From an uncultured Pseudomonas sp. (GTDB lineage Bacteria > Pseudomonadota > Gammaproteobacteria > Pseudomonadales > Pseudomonadaceae), in NCBI RefSeq assembly GCF_943846705.1, contig NZ_OX044366.1:3348001-3412000 (forward strand): a stretch of 64,000 nucleotides of DNA. The letters run 5' to 3'. Shown one piece after another: positions 16,102 to 25,055 of this stretch. Position 1 is the stretch's first letter. Each line of letters opens with the position of its first letter. The notes beneath the pieces were generated by a model. It was not told the DNA's origin, did no database searches, and saw nothing but the letters and a program-made list of their open reading frames with translations. The position numbers were made by a program, and so were the translations under genes.

Positions 16102-17475
16102 ATGCCGCCAGTAGGCGTCAGCGTCTCGTCGATAACCGAAATGCAGAAATTTCTCCAAGAGAAGACTGTCACCCCGAGTCCCGGCCAGAGGCCGAGGATG
16201 ACGCCTGACAGCGCAGAGGTATCGGCGGCGTCGGTGACGTGGATGAACGCGGAGCCGGACACGCTGATGGAGCGGGTGCTTGCGCCGCTCAATCTCAAGC
16301 GTGCGTATCAGCGCGTGGTCAGCAACAAGGGGGCGCCGGGTGCCGATGGCATGACGGTCGCCGACTTGGCAGGCTACGTGAAACAGTATTGGCCCATCCT
16401 GAAGGTCAGGCTGCTGGCAGGTGAATACCATCCCCAGGCAGTGCGGGCGGTCGAAATTCCCAAACCGCAGGGCGGTATGCGGCAACTGGGCATTCCCAGT
16501 GTCGTGGATCGCCTGATCCAGCAAGCCCTGCTGCAACAGCTCACGCCGATCTTCGATCCGCTGTTCTCGGACTATAGCTACGGCTTCCGTCCGGGCAGAA
16601 GCGCTCACCAGGCTGTCGAGATGGCCCGCACCCATGTGGCGGCGGGTCATAGGTGTTGCGTGGAACTCGATCTGGAGAAGTTCTTTGATCGGGTCAACCA
16701 CGACATCCTGATGTTCTGTGTTGAGCGCCATGTCGAAGACAAACAGGTGCTCAGACTCATCCGCCGTTACCTCGAAGCGGGCGTCATGTCGGGCGGGGTT
16801 GTCAGCCATCGGCAGGAGGGGGCGCCGCAAGGCGGCCCGCTTTCGCCGCTGCTGTCGAACATCCTGCTCGATGAACTCGACCGTGAGTTGGAGCGGCGAG
16901 GCCATCGCTTCGTGCGCTATGCCGATGACGCGAACATTTATGTCCGTAGTCCGCGTGCTGGCGAACGAGTGCTGGCCAGTGTCGAGCGGTTCCTGAATCA
17001 CCGTCTGAAACTGAGACTGAATCGGGACAAGAGTCGCGTGGCTGGGTCGTGGAAATGCGACTACCTGGGGTATGGGATGAGTTGGCACTCGCAGCCTAGA
17101 CTGCGAGTGGCAACCATGAGCCTGCGCCGTGTGCGCGACCGTCTCAGGGAACTGCTGCGAGGGGTGCGGGGCCACAAGATGGCGAATGTCATCGAGCGGG
17201 TAAACCCGGTGCTGCGAGGCTGGGCAGGCTACTTCAAGCTCAGCCAGAGCAAGCGTCCACTGGAAGAGCTGGATGGCTGGGTCAGGCACAAACTTCGCTG
17301 TGTCATCTGGCGGCAATGGAAGCAGCCCTCTACGAGGGCGCGCAACCTGATGCGCCTGGGATTGAGCGAGGAGCGTGCCTGCAAGTCGGCCTTCAATGGC
17401 CGAGGCCCGTGGTGGAACTCAGGAGCGCCGCATATGAATCAGGCGCTGCCGAAGAAGCTATGGGACAGACTTTGA
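16102..17475 (+). CDS. ltrA: Group II intron reverse transcriptase/maturase
   Basis: A 457-residue intron-encoded protein. Reverse-transcriptase blocks are seen in order: KGAPGADGMTV (RT0/1), LGIPSVVDRLIQQAL (RT2), YGFRPGRSAHQAV (RT2a/3), VELDLEKFFDRVNHD (RT3), GAPQGGPLSPLLSNILLDELD (RT4, written here only as a label for its PQGGPLSP core), RYADDANIYV with the catalytic YADD (RT5), and the maturase X domain with NPVLRGWAGYFKLS. It ends GPWWNSG..HMNQALPKK without an HNH endonuclease domain, as in class C introns. The protein splices the intron RNA and copies it into DNA. The start at 16102 is a choice; 16141 is an alternative. Confidence 0.93.
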   Translation: MPPVGVSVSSITEMQKFLQEKTVTPSPGQRPRMTPDSAEVSAASVTWMNAEPDTLMERVLAPLNLKRAYQRVVSNKGAPGADGMTVADLAGYVKQYWPILKVRLLAGEYHPQAVRAVEIPKPQGGMRQLGIPSVVDRLIQQALLQQLTPIFDPLFSDYSYGFRPGRSAHQAVEMARTHVAAGHRCCVELDLEKFFDRVNHDILMFCVERHVEDKQVLRLIRRYLEAGVMSGGVVSHRQEGAPQGGPLSPLLSNILLDELDRELERRGHRFVRYADDANIYVRSPRAGERVLASVERFLNHRLKLRLNRDKSRVAGSWKCDYLGYGMSWHSQPRLRVATMSLRRVRDRLRELLRGVRGHKMANVIERVNPVLRGWAGYFKLSQSKRPLEELDGWVRHKLRCVIWRQWKQPSTRARNLMRLGLSEERACKSAFNGRGPWWNSGAPHMNQALPKKLWDRL

Positions 17476-17520
17476 CTGGTCTCGATACTGGATACGATCA
17501 ATCGGCTTAACCGCATGGCC

Positions 17521-17557
17521 TGAACCGCCGTGTACGGAACCGTACGCACGGTGGTGT
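17521..17557 (+). ncRNA. Group II intron domain V (catalytic hairpin)
   Basis: A short imperfect hairpin, with ACCGCCGTG on the 5' side pairing with CACGGTGGT on the 3' side and an inner TACGG/CCGTA stem around AA. It has the size and layout of domain V, and the CGC in the 5' strand matches the class C form of the catalytic triad. A domain VI stem follows directly. Confidence 0.75.
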
Positions 17558-17775
17558 GGGAGGACGGCGGCCGTGAGGCCGCCTCCTACCCGATCGCAGC
17601 GTTCCGGCCTCCCGGCATTAGATCTTGAGTAGATGCACCAGTAGAAACAGTTCACTTCAGGCCAAAAAACGGTGCGCTTGAAGACAAGCCAGCCGCTAGG
17701 CCCGCGCGTAGATTAGCGATGTGGGCAAGACATCCGTCACGCCTCCCCAGACAAAAACAAGATTTGTGGTGACCC

Positions 17776-19521
17776 ATGAACACAGTAGACCCGATCACCC
17801 TGGCAGTCGTGCGCGGTGCGCTCGAAACAGCCCAGCGAGAAATGACCCTGACGCTGGAAAAGACCAGTCGCTCGAGCGTGTTCAACCTCGCCCACGACTA
17901 TTCCAACGCACTCTTCGATCACCTCCCGGAAATGATCCTGCAAGGCCAGGACATTCCTATTCATCTCGGTTCGCTTATCCCAGCGATGAAATGCGTTGCT
18001 GGCTTCTTCGGTGATGAGATTGCCGAGGGCGATGTTATTTATCATAACGATCCAGCCTACATGGGCAGTCATATCCTCGACTGCTGCATGTACAAACCGG
18101 TGTTCTATAAGGGCGAGCTGGTGTTCTGGACGGTCTGCAAGGGCCACCTGACCGATATTGGCGGCCCGGTACCGGCCGGCTACAACCCGGACGCAAAAGA
18201 AATCTACGCAGAGGGCCTGCGCATCCCGCCTGTCAAGTTGTGGGCCCAGGGCCAGCGCCGGGAAGACGTAATCAACCTGCTGCTGACCAACATGCGCGCC
18301 CGCGCCTATCAAGAAGGCGATCTGAATGCCCAGTACGGTGCTTGCAGCGTGGGCGAGCGTCACCTGATCGAGTTGCTCGATCGCTATGGCGTCGACCAGG
18401 TCCGAGCGTGCATTACCGAGCTGAAAGATATGGCAGACCGTCATATGCGCGCATTGTTGCGTGATGTGCCAGACGGTTTCTACAGCGGCACTGCCATTCT
18501 CGAAGACTCCGGTCATGGTCTGGGAGAATTGTCGATCACTGCCCAGGTGGAAATTCGCGGCGACGAGGCGCACGTTCTGATAGAGAGCCCGCCGCAGGTG
18601 CCTTACTTCATCAACTCCTACGCGGGCAATTCGATCTCCGGGGTTTACCTCGGACTGATGATGTTCGCCCAGGTGCCACCGCCCTACAATGAAGGCCTCT
18701 ATCGCTGCGTGAGTGTAGACCTTGGCCCGTCCGGTACTCTGTGCAACGCCCAGGAGCCGGCACCGCACGTCAACTGCACCACTACTCCGATGGAAACCCT
18801 CGCCGATGCCGTGCGTCTGGCCCTTGAACAGGCGGCTCCGGAGCGTGTGACCGCCTCCTGGGGGCATGCCAGCGGGATCAATATCGCTGGGCACGACCCA
18901 CGCAACAACAACGATGAATATGTGACCATGGTGCTGGCCTCGGTCATCTCCGGCGCTGGCGCTAACAAGGCTATGGATGGTTGGCCTGCTTGCGGCCCGC
19001 TGTGCTGCTTCGGCGCGCTGATGTCCGGCGATATCGAACTGCTTGAGTACTCCTATCCGGTACTGATACACCGCTACAGCCTGATGACCGACAGTGGTGG
19101 CGCCGGTGAATTCCGCGGTGGCTCTGGTACTCGCCTGGAGCTCGAGCCGCTGAAGCACGCCATGACCGTGGTCGGTTTCGGTGAGGGCCGGCAGCTGCCT
19201 ACCGCCGGTGCGGCAGGGGCGAAGAATGTTCTGCTCGAGCCCAAGCTCGGCCGCTTGATCCATAGACATGTCGACGGTGAGGAAGACCATTACATCCAGA
19301 ACACTCTGCTGACCGCACAACCAGGTGAGCGCGTAATCAACGTCAACCCGGGCGGTGGTGGCTATGGCGACCCACTACGTCGTCCGCTGGCCACGGTTCT
19401 AGCCGATGTGCGCAACGGCTTGGTCTCGATTGACGGCGCGCGCCTTGAATACGGCGTAGTGATTGACGGCAACGGCCAACTCGATGAAGCCGCAACCCAC
19501 GCACACCGAGCCGCGCACTGA
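17776..19521 (+). CDS. hyuB: Hydantoinase B / lactamase subunit (HyuB family)
   Basis: A 581-residue protein of the hydantoinase B/oxoprolinase beta family. With HyuA it performs ATP-dependent opening of a cyclic amide: 5-oxoproline, N-methylhydantoin, or lactams in pseudomonads that grow on valerolactam or caprolactam. Features include the start DPITLAVVRGALETAQREM, the NDPAYMGSHILDC segment with conserved Asp and His, and the glycine-rich C-terminal block DSGGAGEFRGGSGTRLE and NPGGGGYGDP. GTGGTGA lies before the ATG. HyuB precedes HyuA here, the reverse of many hydantoinase operons. The associated aminotransferase and dehydrogenase favour a lactam over hydantoin; the substrate itself is inferred. 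Confidence 0.92.
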   Translation: MNTVDPITLAVVRGALETAQREMTLTLEKTSRSSVFNLAHDYSNALFDHLPEMILQGQDIPIHLGSLIPAMKCVAGFFGDEIAEGDVIYHNDPAYMGSHILDCCMYKPVFYKGELVFWTVCKGHLTDIGGPVPAGYNPDAKEIYAEGLRIPPVKLWAQGQRREDVINLLLTNMRARAYQEGDLNAQYGACSVGERHLIELLDRYGVDQVRACITELKDMADRHMRALLRDVPDGFYSGTAILEDSGHGLGELSITAQVEIRGDEAHVLIESPPQVPYFINSYAGNSISGVYLGLMMFAQVPPPYNEGLYRCVSVDLGPSGTLCNAQEPAPHVNCTTTPMETLADAVRLALEQAAPERVTASWGHASGINIAGHDPRNNNDEYVTMVLASVISGAGANKAMDGWPACGPLCCFGALMSGDIELLEYSYPVLIHRYSLMTDSGGAGEFRGGSGTRLELEPLKHAMTVVGFGEGRQLPTAGAAGAKNVLLEPKLGRLIHRHVDGEEDHYIQNTLLTAQPGERVINVNPGGGGYGDPLRRPLATVLADVRNGLVSIDGARLEYGVVIDGNGQLDEAATHAHRAAH

Positions 19522-19556
19522 GCACAGCCCCTTTGAGCAATGCAGAGAATTCGAAA

Positions 19557-21647
19557 ATGAGCAAACAACAATATCGCCTGGGCATCGATGCCGGCGGCAC
19601 CTTCACTGATTTCATCCTCGCCGACCATCAGGGCAACGTGCAGTTGTTCAAGGCGCCGTCCACCCCACATGACGGCACCCTGGCCATACGCAACGGTCTG
19701 GCGCAAATCGCCGATGCCCTCGGCCGTACACCAGCCGAGATCATTGCCGACTGCGATCTGTGCATCAACGGGACGACTGTGGCGCTCAACGCACTGATCG
19801 AAAAGACCGGGGTCAAGGTGGGCCTGCTGTGTACCGATGGCCATGAAGACAGCCTGGAAATTCGCCTTGGCCACAAAGAAGATGGCCATCGCTATGACGC
19901 CACTTATCCACCGGCGCATATGTTAGTGCCGCGCCACCTGCGCCGTCCAATCGGCGGGCGTATTATCAGTGACGGCAGCGAGTTCAGCCCGCTAGACGAG
20001 GCGGCGATTCATGCCGCCATCGACTACTTCCGCGAACAACAGGTGCAGGCGGTGGCGATCTCCTTCGTCTGGTCGGTGCGCAACCCTAGTCACGAGCAGC
20101 GCGCTATGGCTATGGTGCGTGCGGCTTTACCTGACGTATTTGTCTGCAGCGGCCACGAGGTGTTCCCGCAGATTCGCGAATACACACGCACCTCGACAAC
20201 CGTGGTCAACGCCTACCTTAGCCCAGTGATGGGTCGTTATATCGAACGCATCGACGCGCTGTTCGAGGAGCTGGGCGCGCAGCAGCCTACCCGCTATTTC
20301 CAGTCCAACGGAGGTCTGGCTCCTGGCGTGGTAATGCGTGAGCGGGCGGTCAACGCGATCAACTCCGGTCCGGCATCTGCCCCGCAAGCCGGCTTGTGCG
20401 TGGCCCAGCCATTCGGTATCGACAACGTAATCACCGTCGATATGGGTGGTACCTCGTTCGACATCACTCTTAGCAAAGGCGGTCGCACCAACTTCAGCAA
20501 AGACAGCGACTTCCTCCGTTACCGTATCGGCGTGCCAATGATTCAGGTGGAAACCCTTGGCGCCGGCGGTGGCTCGATCGCCCACCTTGACGACTTCGGC
20601 ATGCTCCAGGTCGGTCCACGCAGTGCCGGGGCTAACCCCGGGCCTGTGTGTTATGGAAAGGGTGGGGTCGAGCCGACTGTAACCGATGCTAACCTGGCGC
20701 TCGGTTATCTGGCTGATGGTGCACTGCTCGGTGGCAGCATCCGTCTAAATCGACAAGCCGCGATCGATGCGATCCGCAGTAAAATTGCCGAACCGCTGGG
20801 TATCAGTGTCGAGCGCGCGGCCGTCGGTATCATTACCCTGGTTAACCTGAACATGGTTAGTGGTATCCGCCGCGTGTCCATTGAGCGTGGTTATGATCCC
20901 CGTGACTTCGCCCTGATCGGTGCCGGTGGTGCAGCGGGCATGCACGTGATGCGACTAGCTGAGGAAATCGGCAGCAAGGTTGTGCTGATTCCCAAGGTGG
21001 CTTCGGGGCTGTGCGCCTTCGGCCAGATTCTCTCTGACATCCGCTATGATCAGCTGACTACTTTGCCGATGCGTTTGGATGACGAGTTCGTCGATTTGGA
21101 GCAACTAAACCAGGCCCTGCAGCAGTTACGCGAGCGTGGTATGACGAACCTGCGAGACGATGGTTTCGGTGGTGACAATCGTATTGAATGCCAGTACAGC
21201 CTGGAGATTCGTTACCTCGGACAGATCCACGAGTGCAGCGTCGAACTGAGCTGCGACCGGCTCGACCGTAGCAGCCTGGCGGCCCTGCGCGAATCCTTCC
21301 ACCAGCGGCACAAGGCGCTGTTTTCCTTCAGTGAGCCTAACAGCCCGGTCGAACTAGTTAATCTAGAGTGCTCGGTGATCGCGCGGTTACAGCGTCCACC
21401 AATGCCTGAACTTGCAACCCCGCTCAAGGCAACGGCCGCGATTCCGGCTGGTCATCGTCCGATGCTGTTCAATGCGCAAGACGATTGGCAGGACACGCCT
21501 GTGTACAACGGCGACCGCATAGAAGTAGGGCAGATTATTCAAGGTCCCTGTGTGATTGAGGAAGCGACCACAAACATCGTTGTTCCACCGGGCTGGCGGG
21601 TCAGTCTGGATCCCTCGGCCACATATGAACTGACTCCCGGTCATTGA
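19557..21647 (+). CDS. hyuA: Hydantoinase A / lactamase subunit (HyuA family)
   Basis: A 696-residue partner of HyuB with the sugar-kinase/actin-like ATP fold. It starts YRLGIDAGGTFTDF, the phosphate-1 loop, and has the second nucleotide motif VDMGGTSFDI near residue 290, then the GAGGGSIAHLDD and GPRSAGANPGPVCYG segments conserved in 5-oxoprolinases. It would phosphorylate the cyclic amide with ATP before hydrolysis. I use the ATG at 19557; an upstream TTG at 19533 is possible but less likely. It follows hyuB by 35 bp. Known two-subunit caprolactamase and valerolactamase enzymes of pseudomonads belong to this family. Confidence 0.92.
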   Translation: MSKQQYRLGIDAGGTFTDFILADHQGNVQLFKAPSTPHDGTLAIRNGLAQIADALGRTPAEIIADCDLCINGTTVALNALIEKTGVKVGLLCTDGHEDSLEIRLGHKEDGHRYDATYPPAHMLVPRHLRRPIGGRIISDGSEFSPLDEAAIHAAIDYFREQQVQAVAISFVWSVRNPSHEQRAMAMVRAALPDVFVCSGHEVFPQIREYTRTSTTVVNAYLSPVMGRYIERIDALFEELGAQQPTRYFQSNGGLAPGVVMRERAVNAINSGPASAPQAGLCVAQPFGIDNVITVDMGGTSFDITLSKGGRTNFSKDSDFLRYRIGVPMIQVETLGAGGGSIAHLDDFGMLQVGPRSAGANPGPVCYGKGGVEPTVTDANLALGYLADGALLGGSIRLNRQAAIDAIRSKIAEPLGISVERAAVGIITLVNLNMVSGIRRVSIERGYDPRDFALIGAGGAAGMHVMRLAEEIGSKVVLIPKVASGLCAFGQILSDIRYDQLTTLPMRLDDEFVDLEQLNQALQQLRERGMTNLRDDGFGGDNRIECQYSLEIRYLGQIHECSVELSCDRLDRSSLAALRESFHQRHKALFSFSEPNSPVELVNLECSVIARLQRPPMPELATPLKATAAIPAGHRPMLFNAQDDWQDTPVYNGDRIEVGQIIQGPCVIEEATTNIVVPPGWRVSLDPSATYELTPGH

Positions 21648-21682
21648 CCGTCAGGGATTTTTAACAAAGGATTGTGTAACAA

Positions 21683-21712
21683 CGGCACCGACGGCATTCA
21701 CCGTTGGTGCCG
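21683..21712 (+). promoter_or_regulatory. Stable hairpin between hyuA and the AraC gene
   Basis: CGGCACCGACGG (21683-21694) pairs with CCGTTGGTGCCG (21701-21712), 12 pairs with one G-U and a 6-nt loop. No T-run follows, so it may stabilise the hyuBA mRNA end or attenuate transcription rather than terminate it fully. Confidence 0.6.
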
Positions 21713-21744
21713 CCCTCATAATAACTACAAATTGAGGACCTTTC

Positions 21745-22704
21745 ATGACAGATCAATTGTCTACGCGGTATTGGCCTGAGGGAGAAAGGCAATCGCGTTG
21801 GGCCGAAGCCATCGGCAATACATATTTTCCATTGTCGTTGGAGTTCAATTCCAGCGCCATTTTCCAAGGCAGCCTGAAAATTTGGAAAACGGGCAGTACG
21901 CCGTTGGCGTTATCGCGCCTGCGCTCCAGTCAGCTAGGCTATTCGCGCAGCGAGAGCCAGGTTAGCGAAGATACTGAACCCTGTTACCTTGTAACAGTGC
22001 CGCGCCTTACCGAAGTACACTTCGAGCAAGACGGTCGTGAGCTCCATTGTAAGCCAGGTGGGTTCATCTTCGAGCGAGGCGATGCGCCTTATCGTTTTCA
22101 CTACTCCTGCGACAACGACCTTTGGGTATTCAAGCTGCCTGAGCGCGCGCTACATGGACAGATACGTGGAGCCGAGCGCTACACCCGTTTCTGTTTCGAG
22201 GCTCGGCGTGGATTGGGACGAATTTTTGTTGATCAACTGGCGATGTGTGCCGCGCGCTTCGACGAATGCGATGCGGATGCCCGTCATATGCTGCTGGAAC
22301 AGGTGCTTTCGACGTTGTTAATGGCTCTGCGCCAAGATGAGCGCGTCCTTAATAGTGAGAGTTCGAGTCTAGCTGCCCTGCATTTGCAGCGTATCGAGCA
22401 CTACATCGACCGAAACTTGTGTTCAGCTGAACTAAACCCGCAGCATATTGCTCAGGCCTGCGGCTTATCGGTTCGCTATTTGCATAAATTATTTTTCAGT
22501 ACGCCCTACAGTCTCGGTGAATGGATTCGCCTGAAACGATTGGAGGCTGTATATCAACGCCTACGTGATCCCCACTGCCACCTATCAATCGGTGAGCTGG
22601 CATATCGTTGGGGGTTCAGTGATCAGGCACAATTTTCCCGGCATTTTCGCCAGCACTTTAGTTGTACTGCCAGTGAAGCCCGAGCCGTTTCGTTAAAGCC
22701 GTAG
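21745..22704 (+). CDS. AraC family transcriptional regulator
   Basis: A 319-residue regulator with an N-terminal AraC-binding-like sensor domain (about residues 40-190) and a C-terminal double helix-turn-helix from about residue 210: LNPQHIAQACGLSVRYLHKLF and LSIGELAYRWGFSDQAQFSRHF, shown here as their cores IAQACGLS and WGFSDQAQFSRHF. This architecture is the FeaR-like type. TGAGGA precedes the ATG. It sits directly after hyuBA in the same direction. In Pseudomonas putida an AraC-type lactam sensor (OplR) is encoded beside a hyuAB-like valerolactam hydrolase, so this protein is a good candidate lactam-responsive activator. That assignment is by context. Confidence 0.9.
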   Translation: MTDQLSTRYWPEGERQSRWAEAIGNTYFPLSLEFNSSAIFQGSLKIWKTGSTPLALSRLRSSQLGYSRSESQVSEDTEPCYLVTVPRLTEVHFEQDGRELHCKPGGFIFERGDAPYRFHYSCDNDLWVFKLPERALHGQIRGAERYTRFCFEARRGLGRIFVDQLAMCAARFDECDADARHMLLEQVLSTLLMALRQDERVLNSESSSLAALHLQRIEHYIDRNLCSAELNPQHIAQACGLSVRYLHKLFFSTPYSLGEWIRLKRLEAVYQRLRDPHCHLSIGELAYRWGFSDQAQFSRHFRQHFSCTASEARAVSLKP

Positions 22705-23081
22705 CCGGTTACTTTATTGTCAATGTGCTCTGGGGGATTAGAAGTCACTCGGCGTAGCTCCCCATAAAGGCTCCACGCCTTTTCACCGTTGCGGGAGTAC
22801 CAGTTATATATCGGCGTCTGATATTCCATACGGGCGCTAACTTGGGTAAGCCTTTGTCGTCTGCATTGGCAAACTCATGCGTAGCTGGTGTTGCTGATCA
22901 AGCCAAGCTTATTGTTTTAGGTTCACGCGAGCGGGCTGAGAGCGGCGCAGGCTTCACAAGCGTAAGACGGAACCATGCTAGGTGCAAAGCTATGGTGTTG
23001 GGTAGTAATTGCTTCAGGTCTGTCCTGCAAAAAACATGCTGAAATTCCGCAGGCACCCCCTCTAAGGGCGAGACACGGTAA
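22705..23081. other. 377-bp gap, no recognisable feature
   Basis: Lies between the convergent AraC and GntR genes. Short frames exist on both strands but none has protein-like composition or a good ribosome site. I see no terminator with a T-run and no repeat longer than a few bases. Confidence 0.5.
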
Positions 23082-23801
23082 CTATCCCATGATTTCAGGG
23101 GCGGACTGGGATGCTCTCAGGTTGCTGTTGCGCATGATCCCTTCGATGATCGGTACTGGTGTCATCAGATGAGCCTGCATCATGGCGCTTGCTCGCGTTG
23201 CGTCACGGGCAAGGATAGCTTCTACCAGTTCGCTGTGCTCTTGACGTTTCAGGGACAAGGCCTCCTCGGATAGCACCGTGCGCCGCAGCCACAGCTGGCG
23301 ATAGCGCTCGGCCTGATCGAACAGATAGGCGCGCGCCTGCAGCAGGTGTCTAGACCCACAGCCGGAGGCTATAGCTGTATGGAAGGCCTTGTGTCGGGCA
23401 TCCCATATTTCCAGCATCTGCTCCTGGGTCTTGACCTCCATTACCTTGGCCAATGTATGCGAATAGGCCAACACCTGGGCCTCCCAGGCGTCATCGCCGC
23501 GTTCGATGGCGAGCTTAAGTACCAGCGCTTCGAGATTGGCCCGTGCGTCATAGATGTCCTGCATTTCGCTCAGCGACATAGGAGCGACGCGGTAGCCACG
23601 CTGACTGATAGCTACTACCAGATTTTCCGCAATCAGATGCGATAGCGCTTCACGCAGAGGGCCTACGCCTAGGTCGTAGCGCTCCTTAAGCGCAGTCATT
23701 CGCAGTTTTTCTCCGGGCTTGAACATGCCCTGAATTATGTCCCGCTTGAGCCACTCATAGCCGCTGACTGCTGAGTTTTGGCGGGGGGCGAGCGTATCCA
23801 T
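23082..23801 (-). CDS. csiR: GntR family regulator of glutarate catabolism (CsiR-like)
   Basis: A 239-residue GntR/FadR-type regulator. The N-terminal winged helix (FKPGEKLRMTALKERYDLGV, then GPLREALSHLIAENLV) is followed by an all-helical FCD ligand domain with the Asp and His metal/ligand residues in DARANLEAL and RHKAFHTAI. It is divergent from csiD. In E. coli and P. putida the CsiR repressor in this position responds to glutarate and controls csiD-lhgO. The shared intergenic region holds a 13-bp perfect inverted repeat, which suits dimer binding. Function is assigned by family and synteny. Confidence 0.88.
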   Translation of the reverse strand: MDTLAPRQNSAVSGYEWLKRDIIQGMFKPGEKLRMTALKERYDLGVGPLREALSHLIAENLVVAISQRGYRVAPMSLSEMQDIYDARANLEALVLKLAIERGDDAWEAQVLAYSHTLAKVMEVKTQEQMLEIWDARHKAFHTAIASGCGSRHLLQARAYLFDQAERYRQLWLRRTVLSEEALSLKRQEHSELVEAILARDATRASAMMQAHLMTPVPIIEGIMRNSNLRASQSAPEIMG

Positions 23802-23884
23802 AAACCATGCTCCTCAACGGGTTTTATCCATCATACGCAACTGCAGAAATATTTACTAAGTGGAGATGCAGTTGCCGAGTGTCG

Positions 23885-23920
23885 CTATTTTATAAAAGCG
23901 TAGACATTTTTATAAAATAG
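23885..23920. promoter_or_regulatory. Candidate CsiR operator
   Basis: CTATTTTATAAAA (23885-23897) and TTTTATAAAATAG (23908-23920) are perfect inverted copies with a 10-nt spacer. Each arm contains the self-palindrome TTTTATAAAA, and the two copies are 20 bp apart, about two helical turns. It lies between csiR and csiD, 73 bp upstream of the csiD start. Confidence 0.6.
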
Positions 23921-23993
23921 CTATATTTTTAGTCCGGCTGTTCTGGTAAATCTCGGGGCGGCGTACAGACAATTTTTTCGTCAGGACTCTGCC

Positions 23994-24971
23994 ATGAATG
24001 CCTTTACCCAGCTCAAAGATCTTGTGATGCCGCTACCGACCGCCGTTAAGGGGTTTTCTCTTTCACCCTCCGCTCAGTCGCCCCGTTTGTTCGAGCTGAC
24101 CTTCACTAAGGCGACGATAGAGGCTTTCTGTGTAGCAGTGGCCGAGTGGCCGGTGCAGGCGCTGGAATACAAGTCCTTCTTGCGATTTCGCTTCGCCAAA
24201 ATTCTTGACGATCTCTGCGGTAACAGCCTGCGCCCGGTGCTACTCAACGCCCTAATGGATCGTGCCACCGGAGGGCTGTTAATCAAGCAGGAGGCCCTGA
24301 ATGATGTGGCACAAGCTGATGATATGGTCAAATTCTCGACTGCTGTGGCCCACCTGCTGGGGCGGTCGAACTTTGATGCGATGAGCGGCCAGTTCTACGC
24401 ACGCTTCGTGGTCGAGAACGTCGATAATTCGGACAGCTACCTGCGCCAACCTCACCGGGTAATGGAGTTGCACAACGATGGTACTTTCGTCGATCAGATC
24501 ACCGACTACGTGCTGATGATGAAGATCGATGAGCAGAATATCGAAGGTGGCAACTCGCTGATCCTGCATCTGGACGACTGGGAGGATCGCCATGCTTTCT
24601 TCCATCATCCGCTAGCACGGCGCGTCATGCGCTGGACCGCGCCGCCGAGTAAAAGGGTCGATACGGACGTGTTCCATTCGATCTTTGATGTCGACGCCGA
24701 AGGGCGGCCGACTATTCGCTATATCGATCAATTTGTTCAGCCCAAAGACTTCGACGAGGGCAACTGGCTGACCGACCTGTCTATCTCCCTGGAGGGCAGT
24801 AAACAGAAGCTTTCCGTGCCGGTGCCAGTTGGCTGCTTCCTGCTGATTAATAACCTGTATTGGCTGCATGGCCGCGATCGTTTCACCCCTCACCCTGGGC
24901 TGCGCCGTGAACTGATGCGCCAGCGCGGTTACTTCAGTTACCCCAAACTCGGCCATCAGCAAGGCCAATAA
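23994..24971 (+). CDS. csiD: Glutarate 2-hydroxylase CsiD
   Basis: A 325-residue Fe(II)/2-oxoglutarate-dependent dioxygenase. CsiD converts glutarate, O2 and 2-oxoglutarate to L-2-hydroxyglutarate, succinate and CO2. The iron ligands are visible as His160 and Asp162 (MELHNDGTF) and His292 (WLHGRDRF), with the 2-oxoglutarate-binding Arg in the following LRRELMRQRGYF. CAGGA precedes the ATG. lhgO follows at once, giving the known csiD-lhgO pair. In this locus glutarate would come from 5-aminovalerate or valerolactam through the aminotransferase and dehydrogenase downstream. Confidence 0.95.
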   Translation: MNAFTQLKDLVMPLPTAVKGFSLSPSAQSPRLFELTFTKATIEAFCVAVAEWPVQALEYKSFLRFRFAKILDDLCGNSLRPVLLNALMDRATGGLLIKQEALNDVAQADDMVKFSTAVAHLLGRSNFDAMSGQFYARFVVENVDNSDSYLRQPHRVMELHNDGTFVDQITDYVLMMKIDEQNIEGGNSLILHLDDWEDRHAFFHHPLARRVMRWTAPPSKRVDTDVFHSIFDVDAEGRPTIRYIDQFVQPKDFDEGNWLTDLSISLEGSKQKLSVPVPVGCFLLINNLYWLHGRDRFTPHPGLRRELMRQRGYFSYPKLGHQQGQ

Positions 24972-25055
24972 TTGCCATTAATTGAACAGGGGCTGCGCGG
25001 TTTAGCCCTTGTCGTTTGTCCACGGGGCAAAACAGATCGAGTAGAGGTGATAGCG

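Larger units (their letters stand above)
15672..17594 (+). mobile_element. Group IIC intron with its maturase gene
   Basis: The 5' end shows GTGCG, the conserved start of group II introns, two bases after the T-run of the porin terminator. Insertion behind a terminator hairpin is the known target habit of class C introns. The structured domains I-III occupy roughly 15672-16100, the reverse transcriptase gene lies in domain IV, domain V is at about 17521-17557 and the domain VI hairpin (GGAGG...CCTCC) runs to about 17590. I place the 3' end at CCCGAT, 17594, by analogy with the usual AY ending; this boundary is uncertain by a few bases. All parts look intact. Confidence 0.88.

Noticed and set aside
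17737..19320. 527-codon minus-strand open frame
   Set aside because: It lies opposite hyuB, whose family match covers the same DNA, and resembles no protein.
24972..25055. Upstream extension of lhgO by 28 codons
   Set aside because: The extension lacks homology to LhgO proteins, which begin at the YDFVIIGGG segment, and a well-placed AGAGGTGA supports the GTG at 25056.
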